Notes: generated by a model from the sequence alone, not told the origin. Shown: positions 16,901 to 24,372, counted from the first letter of the stretch. The stretch is 64,000 nt of DNA from Gemmatimonadota bacterium (GCA_009692115.1 SHZU01000009.1:38501-102500), one strand, 5' to 3'. A program made the numbers and translations.

Positions 16901-17010
16901 TCGCTGAACCGGAGGACGGCGATGACTGCTACGGCGCCACTGACTGGTACGTCGGCGGTGTGAAGGGCAACGCCGTTCTCCTGTCGGTACTCTTCTCGGA
17001 TCCAAGCTAA
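13957..17010 (+). CDS. Large lipoprotein with two BIG2 immunoglobulin-like domains
   Basis: The 1017-residue protein has a lipobox LAGC with Cys21, a Pro-rich linker at about 28-42, and two BIG2-type domains (about 44-125 and 131-212; SVTVGATLNMTA, TWTSSD, ASVSATGVVTGV). The remaining 800 residues are beta-rich, acidic and of unknown family; VDKTAPTARYV resembles other bacterial Ig-like repeats. It is probably anchored on the cell surface or outer membrane and may mediate adhesion or display. It is monocistronic, with a strong Shine-Dalgarno before it and a terminator after it. Confidence 0.85.
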   Translation: MNKLYRSLLLTGSLAAVLAGCGDDVTITAPPPPPPPTPPPAPTVRSITVGPDGASVTVGATLNMTAAVNADAGVATTVTWTSSDATKASVSATGVVTGVAVGAVGVRACSTVNTSVCGVATVTVVASPVAVVTDVTVTPSAATLVIGQQITATATVQGTNSPSQAVTWSSLASSIATVTAGGVVTGVATGVAVIKATSNANSSIAGTLSVTVATPQPATISIQSITTGGLNTPVTLSSVSGQIEVTLNVDNGAYTITKAQVLVNGATVLAEQTFASGSANAAPEAAPSTIVLSVNTRQVKLVSDKPVPLVFNGPNSITARIYVEGITAPISSAAATATFRNKDAFTEGSDPVLTPLSTTPSAADTADDGSDITWYTGNVEWTGGPNYVSFFPRTPTIEAFSNNCGSDGSNLTGTHLTGYALGGEFDCEGEDAFEDAVSIDSFHVTKGTDPTVPGDVVYVAHEVGETELVGSAYTVDGTSRYNLVSEGSLAYGDTVYIDLKAPTVTAAQVRFNAGADYKWIKASYDFVNAFASFTDGGSGAKASTRKAFAGAAAIDVMDDCDLATTAVSTGADLAETATSDDESGYSICIQGADSLGNTSELIPGLAFFGVDKTAPTARYVTSASPATSGSISTGTDTADTRIYKIGSTHTTANIFAIEAIDGRSGFHQGSAVVGFPTTMARTRLNTAAAAATTCTVGNATLPTVLADSYIRSVEADANCSDNAATTLGYYTWSGYVTDRAGNVSSTFTREFAKDDLARPNITALALGQATLTPGAAAIFKVWGSDDLEVIEGSLLVNYDNDNDGTVEHSIRYPYSLFPIGTRWNASLTTTITGSELTIASLIGRVDSVDVTDSLPFALASYATGGKAAPDSVYANLRDVGSQVDATPIGIALDSLTQFSAKTVAAWQLTSGIFDAASNRTWSGVVSGDNLVATQRTGLGVTAAYFTSVTLYGVLSGELVNCGSMGTATMADNGVYRTWQYSVAEPEDGDDCYGATDWYVGGVKGNAVLLSVLFSDPS

Positions 17011-17038
17011 TAACCGATCAGGGCAGTGTTGTGAGCGG

Positions 17039-17071
17039 GCCCCCGTCGAAAGGCGGGGGCTCGTCTTTTTC
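17039..17071 (+). terminator. Rho-independent terminator of the lipoprotein gene
   Basis: A 7-bp stem (GCCCCCG with CGGGGGC) and an 8-nt loop are followed by TCGTCTTTTT, 28 bp after the lipoprotein stop. Confidence 0.85.
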
Positions 17072-17118
17072 GGGGGGATCGGGATATTTGAGGCCCCGCG
17101 TTGTCCCGATCTCCCTCA

Positions 17119-17156
17119 ACGAAGCGGCCCCGCCGTACCGGGCGGGGCCGCTTCGT
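17119..17156. terminator. Perfect 16-bp stem-loop between convergent genes
   Basis: ACGAAGCGGCCCCGCC and its exact complement flank a 6-nt loop. The stem lies 19 bp past the stop of the minus-strand gene at 17176. Neither side has a T-run, so it may be a factor-assisted bidirectional terminator or an mRNA 3'-end protector rather than a classical terminator. Confidence 0.55.
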
Positions 17157-17175
17157 CAGGTCATGGTGTTCGGGG

Positions 17176-17892
17176 TCAGACGTTGACGGCCCCACGGGAG
17201 AACCAGGCCCCGAAATACTGCGAGATGGCGGCCGGCCTGGCCGGCTGGGCTGCCGTGGCGGCGGACCCCATCCAGAGGTAGGTCAGCAGGGTCCCGAGGC
17301 CTTCAGGGGTGTTCGGGACGAACCCGCGGTTCACCGCATCGAGGAAGAGGCGTCCCTCGGGCCCGATATCGGACACCCCGTTGGCCGCCGGGTCCGGGTA
17401 CTGCGCGAACTTGGCCCTCAGCGACTCGTCCACCGAGGGTTTGGGGGAGAGGGTCGGTTGGTTGCCATCGGATATGGTGGCGGAGTCGGGAACGGCCGGG
17501 GCCCCGCTGTCGATGGATGCCGACGGGCTGGCCTCGGGTCTGGCGGCGAGTTCGAGCTTCCGGGTGACCACGGACTCCAGGGTCTCGCCGATGTCGATCT
17601 GAACCTGGTCGATCGGCAGATCGAGGGCTGGCTGGTCGGGCCGCCGGAAACCCCGTCAGCGTCGCTCTGGGGCGTCAGGCCAGCTGCGGGGTGGTGTTTG
17701 CGCCGCCGCCGAATGACGCCCCAGAGGGCCGAATGGCGCGATCGAGGGGTCGGTTCCAGCCGCATCCTCGAGGGTCTGCGCGAACGTCCGCGTGCCGGAC
17801 TGAGTTTCCGTAACCGGCACGGCTGGCCGGGAACGGTTTACCGGGCTGATTCCCGGTGACAGGATGGAATTCAGCGTTCTCAAGATGTCCAT
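17176..17892 (-). pseudogene. Hypothetical gene interrupted by an in-frame TGA
   Basis: A start ATG at 17892 follows a purine-rich ribosome site and opens a frame beginning MDILRTLNSILSPGISP. After 78 codons there is a TGA (17656-17658). The same frame then continues for 159 codons without another stop, through LPIDQVQIDIGETLESVVTR and VDESLRAKFAQYPDPAANG, to the end. Codon use on both sides looks coding. A GTG at 17571 could start the distal part alone. No family is recognised; the N-terminal part is Pro/Ser-rich. It is either a nonsense mutant or two small proteins. Confidence 0.5.
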
Positions 17893-18014
17893 GTCGTTTC
17901 CCCCCCCAACCACTTGGCGGCTGGATGAGCGTTTCGGCCCCGACGCGGGGCCGATGGTAGCGGGGGTGCAGGTGCACCCCGGGGGCCCCGGCCCCGGCAT
18001 TTGTAGGTCGAGGC

Positions 18015-18140
18015 CTACATGTTCCAAGTAAACCGGCCCCAGATATCGGACCGGTCCGCGATGAAGCCGCGAATTGGGTAGAGCGCCTGAATGACGAGGT
18101 ACCCGGCGATCAGCGGGTTGACGAACCATGAGGGGCGCAT
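18015..18140 (-). pseudogene. Fragment resembling the N-terminus of an HTTM-domain protein
   Basis: The 41-residue frame (MRPSWFVNPLIAGYLVIQ, then ALYPIRGFIADRSDIWGR, then FTWNM) resembles the first helix and conserved loop of HTTM/vitamin K-dependent carboxylase-like membrane proteins, which typically read P-L-R...W-T-E-G-x-R-F-S-W-R. A full protein would have several hundred residues. The frame ends at a TAG after the loop. It sits directly downstream of vapC. Assignment is by pattern only. Confidence 0.4.
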
Positions 18141-18141
18141 G

Positions 18142-18516
18142 CTATGCTGGGAGGAGCTTGATGCCGGCATAGGGTCGGAAGGCCGGGTCTCGAGTGACAA
18201 TGGTGAGGTGGTCGGTCCGGGCCTGGGCAATCAGGAGGCGATCGAACGGGTCTCGGTGGTGCCAGGGCAGGTGGGCTACTTCGGCGGCGTGGCGGAGATG
18301 GATCGGGAGTTCTTCGAAGTGGTTTTCGAGGAGGGCTTCGGCCACGGTGCGTTTCGTGACCGGGCGGCCGAGCGAGGTCTTGATGGCGATTTCCCAGCCG
18401 GTGGCCGAGCTGACGAAGACTTGATCGGCGTCCCGGATGGCCCGGGAGGCCTCGGGTTTGAGGCGGGCCCCCTCGTCCCACCAGATCAGGACGTGGGTAT
18501 CGAGGAGGAGCCTCAC
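18142..18516 (-). CDS. vapC: PIN-domain ribonuclease toxin
   Basis: This 124-residue protein has the PIN fold with its acidic residues in place: Asp6 in LLLDTHVLIWW, Glu in WEIAIK, Asp in DPFDRLLIAQA, and Asp in TRDPAF. VapC toxins cleave RNA, often initiator tRNA or the 23S sarcin-ricin loop; the target here is not predictable. It follows its antitoxin with a 4-nt ATGA overlap, the usual arrangement for stoichiometric production. Confidence 0.93.
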   Translation of the reverse strand: MRLLLDTHVLIWWDEGARLKPEASRAIRDADQVFVSSATGWEIAIKTSLGRPVTKRTVAEALLENHFEELPIHLRHAAEVAHLPWHHRDPFDRLLIAQARTDHLTIVTRDPAFRPYAGIKLLPA

Positions 18517-18785
18517 TTGGGTTCGAAGTCGGCCTGGACTTCGGGCGGAAGTGGATCATCGAAATCGTCCCCGACGAGCCAGGAACCGTGGCCGCGACCG
18601 GGCGTCCGGACCGGGCGGGCCGGCATGCCAACAAGGCGGGCCATCGGCTTACCCGATTTCATGATCACGATTTCTTCGCCGGCTGAGGCCAACTCCACCA
18701 GTTCGGACAGGTGGGTCTTGGCCTCGTAGAGGCTCATCGGTTCGCGGACGTACCAGACTTTGGTTTCCACCGGATCCGTTTTCAT
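18513..18785 (-). CDS. vapB: Phd/YefM-family antitoxin partner of the PIN toxin
   Basis: The core MSLYEAKTHLSELVELA and IVIMKSGKPMARLVG is the Phd/YefM DNA-binding fold; the acidic C-terminus (DDFDDPLPPEVQADFEPK) should wrap the toxin. The longest form starts at the ATG at 18785 (90 residues). The conserved part begins at the internal ATG at 18737, which is a plausible alternative start. A 7-3-7 operator with overlapping promoter elements lies just upstream, consistent with the autorepression typical of these modules. Confidence 0.9.
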   Translation of the reverse strand: MKTDPVETKVWYVREPMSLYEAKTHLSELVELASAGEEIVIMKSGKPMARLVGMPARPVRTPGRGHGSWLVGDDFDDPLPPEVQADFEPK

Positions 18786-18792
18786 GGACCCA

Positions 18793-18819
18793 ATTATCGG
18801 TGTTGACCAATGTGGTCAA
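18793..18819 (-). promoter_or_regulatory. vapBC promoter/operator
   Basis: On the minus strand, TTGACCA-CAT-TGGTCAA is a perfect inverted repeat (18803-18819) whose left arm contains a -35-like TTGACC. GATAAT (18798 to 18793) is -10-like after a 15-nt spacer. Antitoxin binding here would block its own promoter. The -10 lies 7 nt from the ATG at 18785, so the transcript would be leaderless if that start is used. Confidence 0.6.
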
Positions 18820-18822
18820 GTA

Positions 18823-20190
18823 TCAGGCGACGTCCGGCGGCAGACCGGTACCGGCTGCCATCGACCCCTCCTTGGGAAAACCAGGCCGACCCATCGCGGC
18901 GAAGGTCAGGCGCTTGCCGAGCTCGACCCCGGGCTGGTCGAACGGGTTGACCCCGTACCAGGCCCCGGCAAATCCGGTGGCCAACTGCATGAACATGATC
19001 AGCTCGCCGAGGACATCGGCGTCGAGCCGGGGCACCTCGATGGTGGCGTTCATCCGGCCCATCCGGGCCAGGGCCGCCGAGGTGGCCTCCTGTTCGGCGT
19101 GGAGCAGCTCGCCGAGGGAGTGGCCCTGGAGGTAGGCCATTTCTTCGGGCAAGTCCGGACGGTGGGGAATTCGAATGTCCTCGCCGGGGGCTTCGATCCG
19201 AATGAAGGTGACGACCTTGTCGAACGGGCCCTCCATGAAGAGCTGGACCTGGCTGTGCTGGTCGGAGGCCCCGACCGCGCCTAACGGAGTCGGGCCGGCA
19301 AAGACCGGCTGGCCCCGCCGGTCGACCCGTTTGCCGAGGCTCTCGGCCCAGAGCTGGACGAACCAGGCGCCGAAGTCGCGGAGCCGGTCGCTGTAGGGCA
19401 TCAGGACGTGGATTTTCGCGCCGAGCCAGGCATCGGCGGCCCAGAGCAGGCCGGCGTACAGGGCCGCCGGGTTCTTGAGGAGGTCGGTCTCAGTACCCTT
19501 CTCGAGGGCTCGGTCGGCGCCTCGAATCAGGCCCTCGATGTCGATCCCGACCAAGGCCGCCGGCAACAGACCGACCGCCGTCAGCACGCTGAACCGTCCC
19601 CCAACCTCCGGCGGCACCTCGAGCGCCGCGATTCCCTCCCGGGTGGCGAGTTCCCGGAGCGGCCCCTCGGTCGGATCCGTCGTAAACGCCAAGTGCCGAA
19701 CCGCCGCGTCCGGCCCGAGCGCCTGATCGAGCCAGCCCCGCACCACGAGGTACTGCGCCAGCGTCTCCGCCGTCCCCCCCGACTTACTGATCACGTTGAC
19801 AAACACCCGCCGCGGATCAATCCGCCGAAGCGCCGCCGCCATCGACGTCGGATCGACATTTTCGAGCACCGTAATCCGCGGAAAATACTCCCGCGCCTCA
19901 TCATCTAACTCATTCCACGCCGGCGCCCGAAGCGCCGTCACTAACGCCCGCGTGCCGAGTGCCGAGCCCCCAATGCCGAGCACAAGGATATGGTCGTACG
20001 CCTGGCCCATGCCCTCGGCGAATCGCCGGATGCCGGCGACCACGTCGGCTTGTTGGCCCAGCCCATAGAAACCGTATTCGCCTTGGCTTCGTCGGGTCTC
20101 AACTTCGGCGAGCACCCCGCCGAACCGTTGCGTCAACTCGGCCACCCGGTTTCGACCGAGCCCGTGTTGCCCGTCGAGCTTGTCGCTCAA
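18823..20190 (-). CDS. pgi: Glucose-6-phosphate isomerase
   Basis: It interconverts glucose-6-phosphate and fructose-6-phosphate in glycolysis. The 455-residue protein is of the shorter bacterial type, with LGIGGSALGTRAL, VISKSGGTAETLAQY, the signature QLWAESLGKR containing the catalytic Glu, and VNPFDQPGVELGKRL with the catalytic Lys region. The start appears to be TTG at 20190, preceded by a GGTCGGA-type ribosome site. The gene ends 4 bp upstream of the vapBC operator, so read-through into vapBC is possible. Confidence 0.94.
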   Translation of the reverse strand: MSDKLDGQHGLGRNRVAELTQRFGGVLAEVETRRSQGEYGFYGLGQQADVVAGIRRFAEGMGQAYDHILVLGIGGSALGTRALVTALRAPAWNELDDEAREYFPRITVLENVDPTSMAAALRRIDPRRVFVNVISKSGGTAETLAQYLVVRGWLDQALGPDAAVRHLAFTTDPTEGPLRELATREGIAALEVPPEVGGRFSVLTAVGLLPAALVGIDIEGLIRGADRALEKGTETDLLKNPAALYAGLLWAADAWLGAKIHVLMPYSDRLRDFGAWFVQLWAESLGKRVDRRGQPVFAGPTPLGAVGASDQHSQVQLFMEGPFDKVVTFIRIEAPGEDIRIPHRPDLPEEMAYLQGHSLGELLHAEQEATSAALARMGRMNATIEVPRLDADVLGELIMFMQLATGFAGAWYGVNPFDQPGVELGKRLTFAAMGRPGFPKEGSMAAGTGLPPDVA

Positions 20191-20210
20191 GATCCGACCG
20201 TAGTGAAGTT

Positions 20211-20990
20211 TTATGGGGCAATCTCCAGAGTAAGCCCGTCGTAACCTGGTTCAATTCCCGCTGGCAGGGAAGCGGCCAGCTCGGCGTGGCCGGTTTCGTG
20301 AGTCAAATGGGTCAGGTACGTCCGCTTGGCCCCGATCGCTTCCGCGGCCGCGATCGCCTCGGGAATGCTCTGGTGGGTGGGATGCTCTCGCCACCAGAGC
20401 GCATTCAGCACCAGCACGTCGAGGCCGGCCAGGGCCGCTCGGGCCGCCGCCGGCACGGATTTGACGTCGGTGAGGTAAGCCATCCGGCCCACTCGAAAGC
20501 CGAGGACTTCGACCCGGCCGTGGGCAAACGGCAACGGCAAGACCTCGACGCCGGCTGCCGTGAACGCCCGCCCGGGCGTGATCGTTTCGAGCGCCAACCG
20601 CGGTTTCGAGGTGCCGGGGATCGGCACCATGCCGTCGTCGAAGATGTAGCGGTACGACTGCCGGAGCAACGCCGCGGTCGTTTCGTTGGCGTAGACCGGC
20701 AGCGGGCTCCGGTGTTGCAGCGAAAAGATCCTCAGGTCGTCGATGCCCGCCACGTGGTCGGCATGTTCGTGGGTGAAGAGCACGGCCGCAATGTCGGCCA
20801 CCCCAGCGCCTAACAATTCGACTCGAACTTCCGGGGGCGTGTCGATCAGGATGTTGCCGCCGGCCGTCTCGATCAGCGCGGCGGTCCGATGGCGGCGGTC
20901 GCGCGGATCGGTCGAGCGGCAGACGGCGCACCGGCAGCCGATCTGCGGAACCCCGAAGGAGGTGCCCGTCCCGAGAAGCGTGAGCCGCAT
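20211..20990 (-). CDS. MBL-fold metallo-hydrolase (PhnP-like)
   Basis: The 259-residue protein has a metallo-beta-lactamase fold with LGTGTSFGVPQIGC, a CRCAVC cysteine pair, and the metal site THEHADHVAG. These features resemble the PhnP/cyclic phosphodiesterase branch (COG1235). The substrate is not predictable. It lies between pgi (20 bp) and pyruvate kinase (10 bp) in the same direction, so it is probably cotranscribed with these glycolytic genes. Confidence 0.88.
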   Translation of the reverse strand: MRLTLLGTGTSFGVPQIGCRCAVCRSTDPRDRRHRTAALIETAGGNILIDTPPEVRVELLGAGVADIAAVLFTHEHADHVAGIDDLRIFSLQHRSPLPVYANETTAALLRQSYRYIFDDGMVPIPGTSKPRLALETITPGRAFTAAGVEVLPLPFAHGRVEVLGFRVGRMAYLTDVKSVPAAARAALAGLDVLVLNALWWREHPTHQSIPEAIAAAEAIGAKRTYLTHLTHETGHAELAASLPAGIEPGYDGLTLEIAP

Positions 20991-21000
20991 CGAAACCCGG

Positions 21001-22437
21001 CTACACCGTTTCGATGCGGAGGAGGTTGGTGGTGCCCGCCAGGTCGAACGGCACGCCGGCGGTCACGACGAACCGGTCGCCGGGCCAGGCCAGGCCCTTC
21101 TTGACGATGATCTCTCGGGTCACGGCCAGCATGGCTTCGTAGTCGGGGCGGCGTTCGACGACCGCCGGAATGACGCCCCAGATCAGGGCCAGCCGGCGGT
21201 AGGTATCGGCTTCGGGGGTCACGGCCAGGATCGGCGTCAACGGCCGGTACGACGCGATGGTCCGGGCCGTGAAGCCGCTGCTCGTGAGGCAGACGATCAG
21301 CGGGACCTTGAGCAGCTCGGCCGCGGCGCAGACCGCCACGGCGATGGCGTCTTCGGTTCGGGCGGTCACGTGGGGCTGGTTGAGCTGAGCGATCGATGCT
21401 TGCCAGACGGAGGCATGGTCGTCGCCGTCCTGCCGGTGCGACTCGACCTCGCGGGCAATTTGGTCCATGGCCAAGACGGCTTCGAGCGGATAACTGCCGA
21501 CGGCGGTCTCGGCGGAGAGCATGACCGCGTCGGTGCCGTCGAGAATGGCGTTGGCCACGTCGGAAACTTCGGCCCGGGTGGGCCGCGGGGCCTTGATCAT
21601 CGACTCGAGCATTTGGGTGGCGGTGATCACGGGCTTGCCGTGCCGGTTGGCCTCCCGGATCAGTTTCTTCTGGACCAGCGGGACCTGTTCGAACGGGAGC
21701 TCGACGCCGAGATCGCCCCGGGCCACCATAATGCCGTCAGCGGCGTCGAGAATGGCGGTCAGGTGCTGGAGCGCGGTGTCCTTCTCGATTTTGGCGATCA
21801 GTTTGACGTGCTTCGGCACCAGGCGACGGAGGCCTTCGATATCCTGGGGGCGGCGGACGAAACTCATGCCGAGGTAATCGGCGCCGAGCTCAGTGGCGTG
21901 GATCGCATCCTCGCGATCTTTGTCCGTCAGCGCCGGCGCCGACACTTCGACGCCCGGAAGGTTCATGCCCTTGTTCGATTTGAGCATGCCGCCGTACCGC
22001 ACCGAGGCGTGGACTTTGTCGCCGATGACACTGGTGACATCGAGGGCGAGCAGGCCGTCATCGAGGAGGATCCGGGTTCCGGACCGGACGTCGGCGGCCA
22101 ACTCGCGGTAGGTCGTCGGAATCTCGTTCGGGGCCGCGACGTCTTCGGGCGCGAAGACCACCGATTGCCCGAAGGTCAGTTGAATCGGCTCCGCGAGGTC
22201 GCCGATCCGAATGCGGGGACCTTGAAGGTCGACCAAGATGGCCGACGCCTTGTCTCGCTGGCGCTGGATTTCTTTGAGATCGGCAATCCACCGACCGCGG
22301 ATCTCCGGGGTGCCGTGGGATGAATTCACCCGGACGACATCGACCCCGGTATCGAGCATGGCGCGCATTTGGTCCGGCTGTTCCCAGGCGGGTCCCAGGG
22401 TGGCGACGATCTTGGTTCGACGGCTTTCTCTCGGCAT
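21001..22437 (-). CDS. pyk: Pyruvate kinase
   Basis: It converts phosphoenolpyruvate and ADP to pyruvate and ATP. The 478-residue protein has RRTKIVATLGPA, VRVNSSHGT, LIAKIEKD with the catalytic Lys, MVARGDLGVELP, TATQMLESMI and a complete C-terminal domain (LIVCLTSSGFTARTIASYRP). The ATG at 22437 is chosen because homology begins at once; the in-frame extension upstream to 22506 translates the heptamer repeat (PSAERRVP) and is not family-like. Confidence 0.95.
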   Translation of the reverse strand: MPRESRRTKIVATLGPAWEQPDQMRAMLDTGVDVVRVNSSHGTPEIRGRWIADLKEIQRQRDKASAILVDLQGPRIRIGDLAEPIQLTFGQSVVFAPEDVAAPNEIPTTYRELAADVRSGTRILLDDGLLALDVTSVIGDKVHASVRYGGMLKSNKGMNLPGVEVSAPALTDKDREDAIHATELGADYLGMSFVRRPQDIEGLRRLVPKHVKLIAKIEKDTALQHLTAILDAADGIMVARGDLGVELPFEQVPLVQKKLIREANRHGKPVITATQMLESMIKAPRPTRAEVSDVANAILDGTDAVMLSAETAVGSYPLEAVLAMDQIAREVESHRQDGDDHASVWQASIAQLNQPHVTARTEDAIAVAVCAAAELLKVPLIVCLTSSGFTARTIASYRPLTPILAVTPEADTYRRLALIWGVIPAVVERRPDYEAMLAVTREIIVKKGLAWPGDRFVVTAGVPFDLAGTTNLLRIETV

Positions 22438-22441
22438 TGAT

Positions 22442-22469
22442 CTCGGCACTCGGCGCTCGGCGCTCGGCT
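22442..22469 (-). repeat. GCCGAGY heptamer array D
   Basis: Four 7-bp units read AGCCGAG/CGCCGAG on the minus strand, immediately upstream of the pyk ATG and in the sense orientation of pyk. Confidence 0.8.
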
Positions 22470-22779
22470 GTGGTGGAGGGCTCGTCGGTCGAGATGTGGA
22501 AACCACAGATCGACCAGTGTGTTGATTGTAAGCGCTTATATCATAATGACATAAGCTTTCGAATCAAACTGGCTATCCACAAAGTGTGGCGGTCGATTTT
22601 GGGCCGATTGAGAGGGATAATATCCCTGTACAGTTATGTGGAATTTCCTGGTTCTCCACATCGGGGTTTTTCGCGGGTTCGATCGGGTGAGGTTCAAAGT
22701 GTTCGCTGGTAACGGGATCGGGCCGGTCGGGGCAATCCACAGAATTGGGTTTCTTTTGACCGGCGCTCCACAATCCATG

Positions 22780-22798
22780 CACATAACGACGTTATGTG
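22780..22798. promoter_or_regulatory. Perfect 8-3-8 palindrome
   Basis: CACATAAC-GAC-GTTATGTG is an exact inverted repeat, about 155 bp before the aldolase start and 340 bp from pyk. The form suggests a dimeric regulator site for one of the two divergent glycolytic genes. The regulator is unknown. Confidence 0.5.
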
Positions 22799-22953
22799 GA
22801 CAACCGAGCGGGGCTTGACTTTTTTTCGGCTCTTGCAATGGTCCCTGACCGTTGCGTGACGATGGGTTCGGCCCCGGTCGGCCGGGTCGGCCTTACCTGG
22901 CTCGTTTCGGCAGGCTAAATTGTTGATCAGGCAACTACTTACGGATTCTCGGC

Positions 22954-24372
22954 ATGACCCTCGAACAGCGGCAGCAGGTGGCGGCAGACTACGGACCGGC
23001 GGTCCGGGTAACGGCGATCGGTGTGACGGTGACGGATCCCGCCGTGTTGCGGTCGTCGGCGACCGACCAAGTCGTGTGGTTGGCGGTGTTTGGGACCCCC
23101 GCGGAACAGGAAGCGGCTCGCTGGCTGCTCTGGGAGATCGGCCAGGCGGTTGGAGTGATGCCGGCATCGATTCAGGATCTCTATACCGCTCGGGGCCGGG
23201 GCGAGTGCGGTGGGTTTACCGTCCCGGCCATCAACGTGCGGATGATGGCGTACGATACGGCCCGGGCGGTGTTCCGCGCCGCGATCAAAGCCAATGGCGG
23301 CGCCATTCTGCTCGAGATTGCCCGATCGGAGATCGCCTACACCGAGCAGCGGCCGGCGGAGTATGTCGCGGTGATGATCGGCGCGGCGCTTCGGGAGGGC
23401 TACCGGCTCCCGATCTTCATCCAAGGCGACCACTGCCAGGTCAACGCCAAGAAATATCAATCCGATCCGGAGGGCGAGGTCGGCGAGGTCAAGAAGTTGA
23501 TTGCCGAGGAAGTCGGCGCCGGCTTCTTTAACATCGACGTCGACACCTCGACGCTGGTCGATCTGTCCCGCCCGACGCTCGACGAACAACAGCGCGACAA
23601 CTACCAGCGGGCGGTCGAGATCACGGCGTTCATTCGCGGGCTCGAGCCGAAGGGCGTGACGGTCTCGATCGGGGCGGAAATCGGCGAAGTCGGGCATAAG
23701 AACAGCACGGTGGAAGAGCTCCATGCGTTCATGCAGGGGTACAACCGGGCATTGGCCTCCCGGGGCAAGGGGTTGACCGGCATCAGTAAGATCTCGGTGC
23801 AAACGGGGACGTCGCACGGCGGGGTGGTGTTACCGGACGGCTCGATGGCCGACGTGAAGCTCGACTTGGCCGCCCTGGAGGCCCTCTCGACCGCGGCCCG
23901 GCAGTACGGGATGGCGGGGGCGGTGCAGCACGGCGCTAGCACGTTGCCGCAGGGCGCCTTCGGGAATTTTCCGCGGATCGAAACCGCCGAGATCCACTTG
24001 GCCACCAACTTCCAAAGCATGGTCTTCGATCATCCCGCGCTGCCGGGTGACCTTCGGCAGTTGGCCTACGGCTGGCTCGACCAGCATGCCACCAGCGAGA
24101 AGAAACCGGACGATACGCCCGAGCAGTTCTACTATCGGGCCCGGAAGCGGGCGATCGGGCCGTTCAAGAAGGAGTGCTGGTCGCTGCCCGAGACGGTCCG
24201 CTCGGCGATTGCGGCCGACCTGGAGAAAATGTTCAGCTTCCTGTTTACGCAACTTGGGGTGACCGGGACGGCTGATGTGGTTCGGAAGTACGTCCAGCCG
24301 GTTCGGTTGGGCCATGGCGACTTGACCAAACCGGCCGTCCGGGCGGTTGATGACGCCGACGCGGGGGAATGA
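22954..24372 (+). CDS. Class II fructose-bisphosphate aldolase-like protein, long form
   Basis: The protein has the class II (zinc) aldolase barrel: GGFTVPAINVR, FIQGDHCQVNAKKY with a metal-binding His, FFNIDVDTSTL, GAEIGEVGHKNS, VQTGTSHGG, GAVQHGASTLP and NFQSMVFDHP. At 472 residues it is longer than ordinary FbaA (about 350), with extra N- and C-terminal parts (PEQFYYRARKRAIGPFKKE). It probably cleaves fructose-1,6-bisphosphate or a related ketose bisphosphate. Its position divergent from pyk and pgi supports glycolysis, but the exact substrate is inferred. Confidence 0.82.
   Translation: MTLEQRQQVAADYGPAVRVTAIGVTVTDPAVLRSSATDQVVWLAVFGTPAEQEAARWLLWEIGQAVGVMPASIQDLYTARGRGECGGFTVPAINVRMMAYDTARAVFRAAIKANGGAILLEIARSEIAYTEQRPAEYVAVMIGAALREGYRLPIFIQGDHCQVNAKKYQSDPEGEVGEVKKLIAEEVGAGFFNIDVDTSTLVDLSRPTLDEQQRDNYQRAVEITAFIRGLEPKGVTVSIGAEIGEVGHKNSTVEELHAFMQGYNRALASRGKGLTGISKISVQTGTSHGGVVLPDGSMADVKLDLAALEALSTAARQYGMAGAVQHGASTLPQGAFGNFPRIETAEIHLATNFQSMVFDHPALPGDLRQLAYGWLDQHATSEKKPDDTPEQFYYRARKRAIGPFKKECWSLPETVRSAIAADLEKMFSFLFTQLGVTGTADVVRKYVQPVRLGHGDLTKPAVRAVDDADAGE

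Larger units (their letters stand above)
22438..22953. other. AT-rich 516-bp gap with DnaA-box-like cluster
   Basis: This gap between the divergent pyk and aldolase genes is notably AT-rich for the window. It contains 9-mers one mismatch from TTATCCACA at 22573-22581 (CTATCCACA), 22652-22660 (TTCTCCACA) and, on the minus strand, 22803-22795 (TTGTCCACA). Weaker copies lie at 22503-22495 and 22733-22741. An AT-rich stretch (22524-22570) contains a GCTTAT/ATAAGC inverted repeat. It could be a replication origin, a DnaA-titration site or a regulatory region. No gene is supportable. Confidence 0.45.

Noticed and set aside
19950..19985. GCCGAGTGCCGAGC-like sequence inside pgi, resembling the heptamer repeat
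   Set aside because: On the coding strand it encodes the conserved GIGGSALGTR motif of glucose-6-phosphate isomerase, so the similarity is a by-product of coding.
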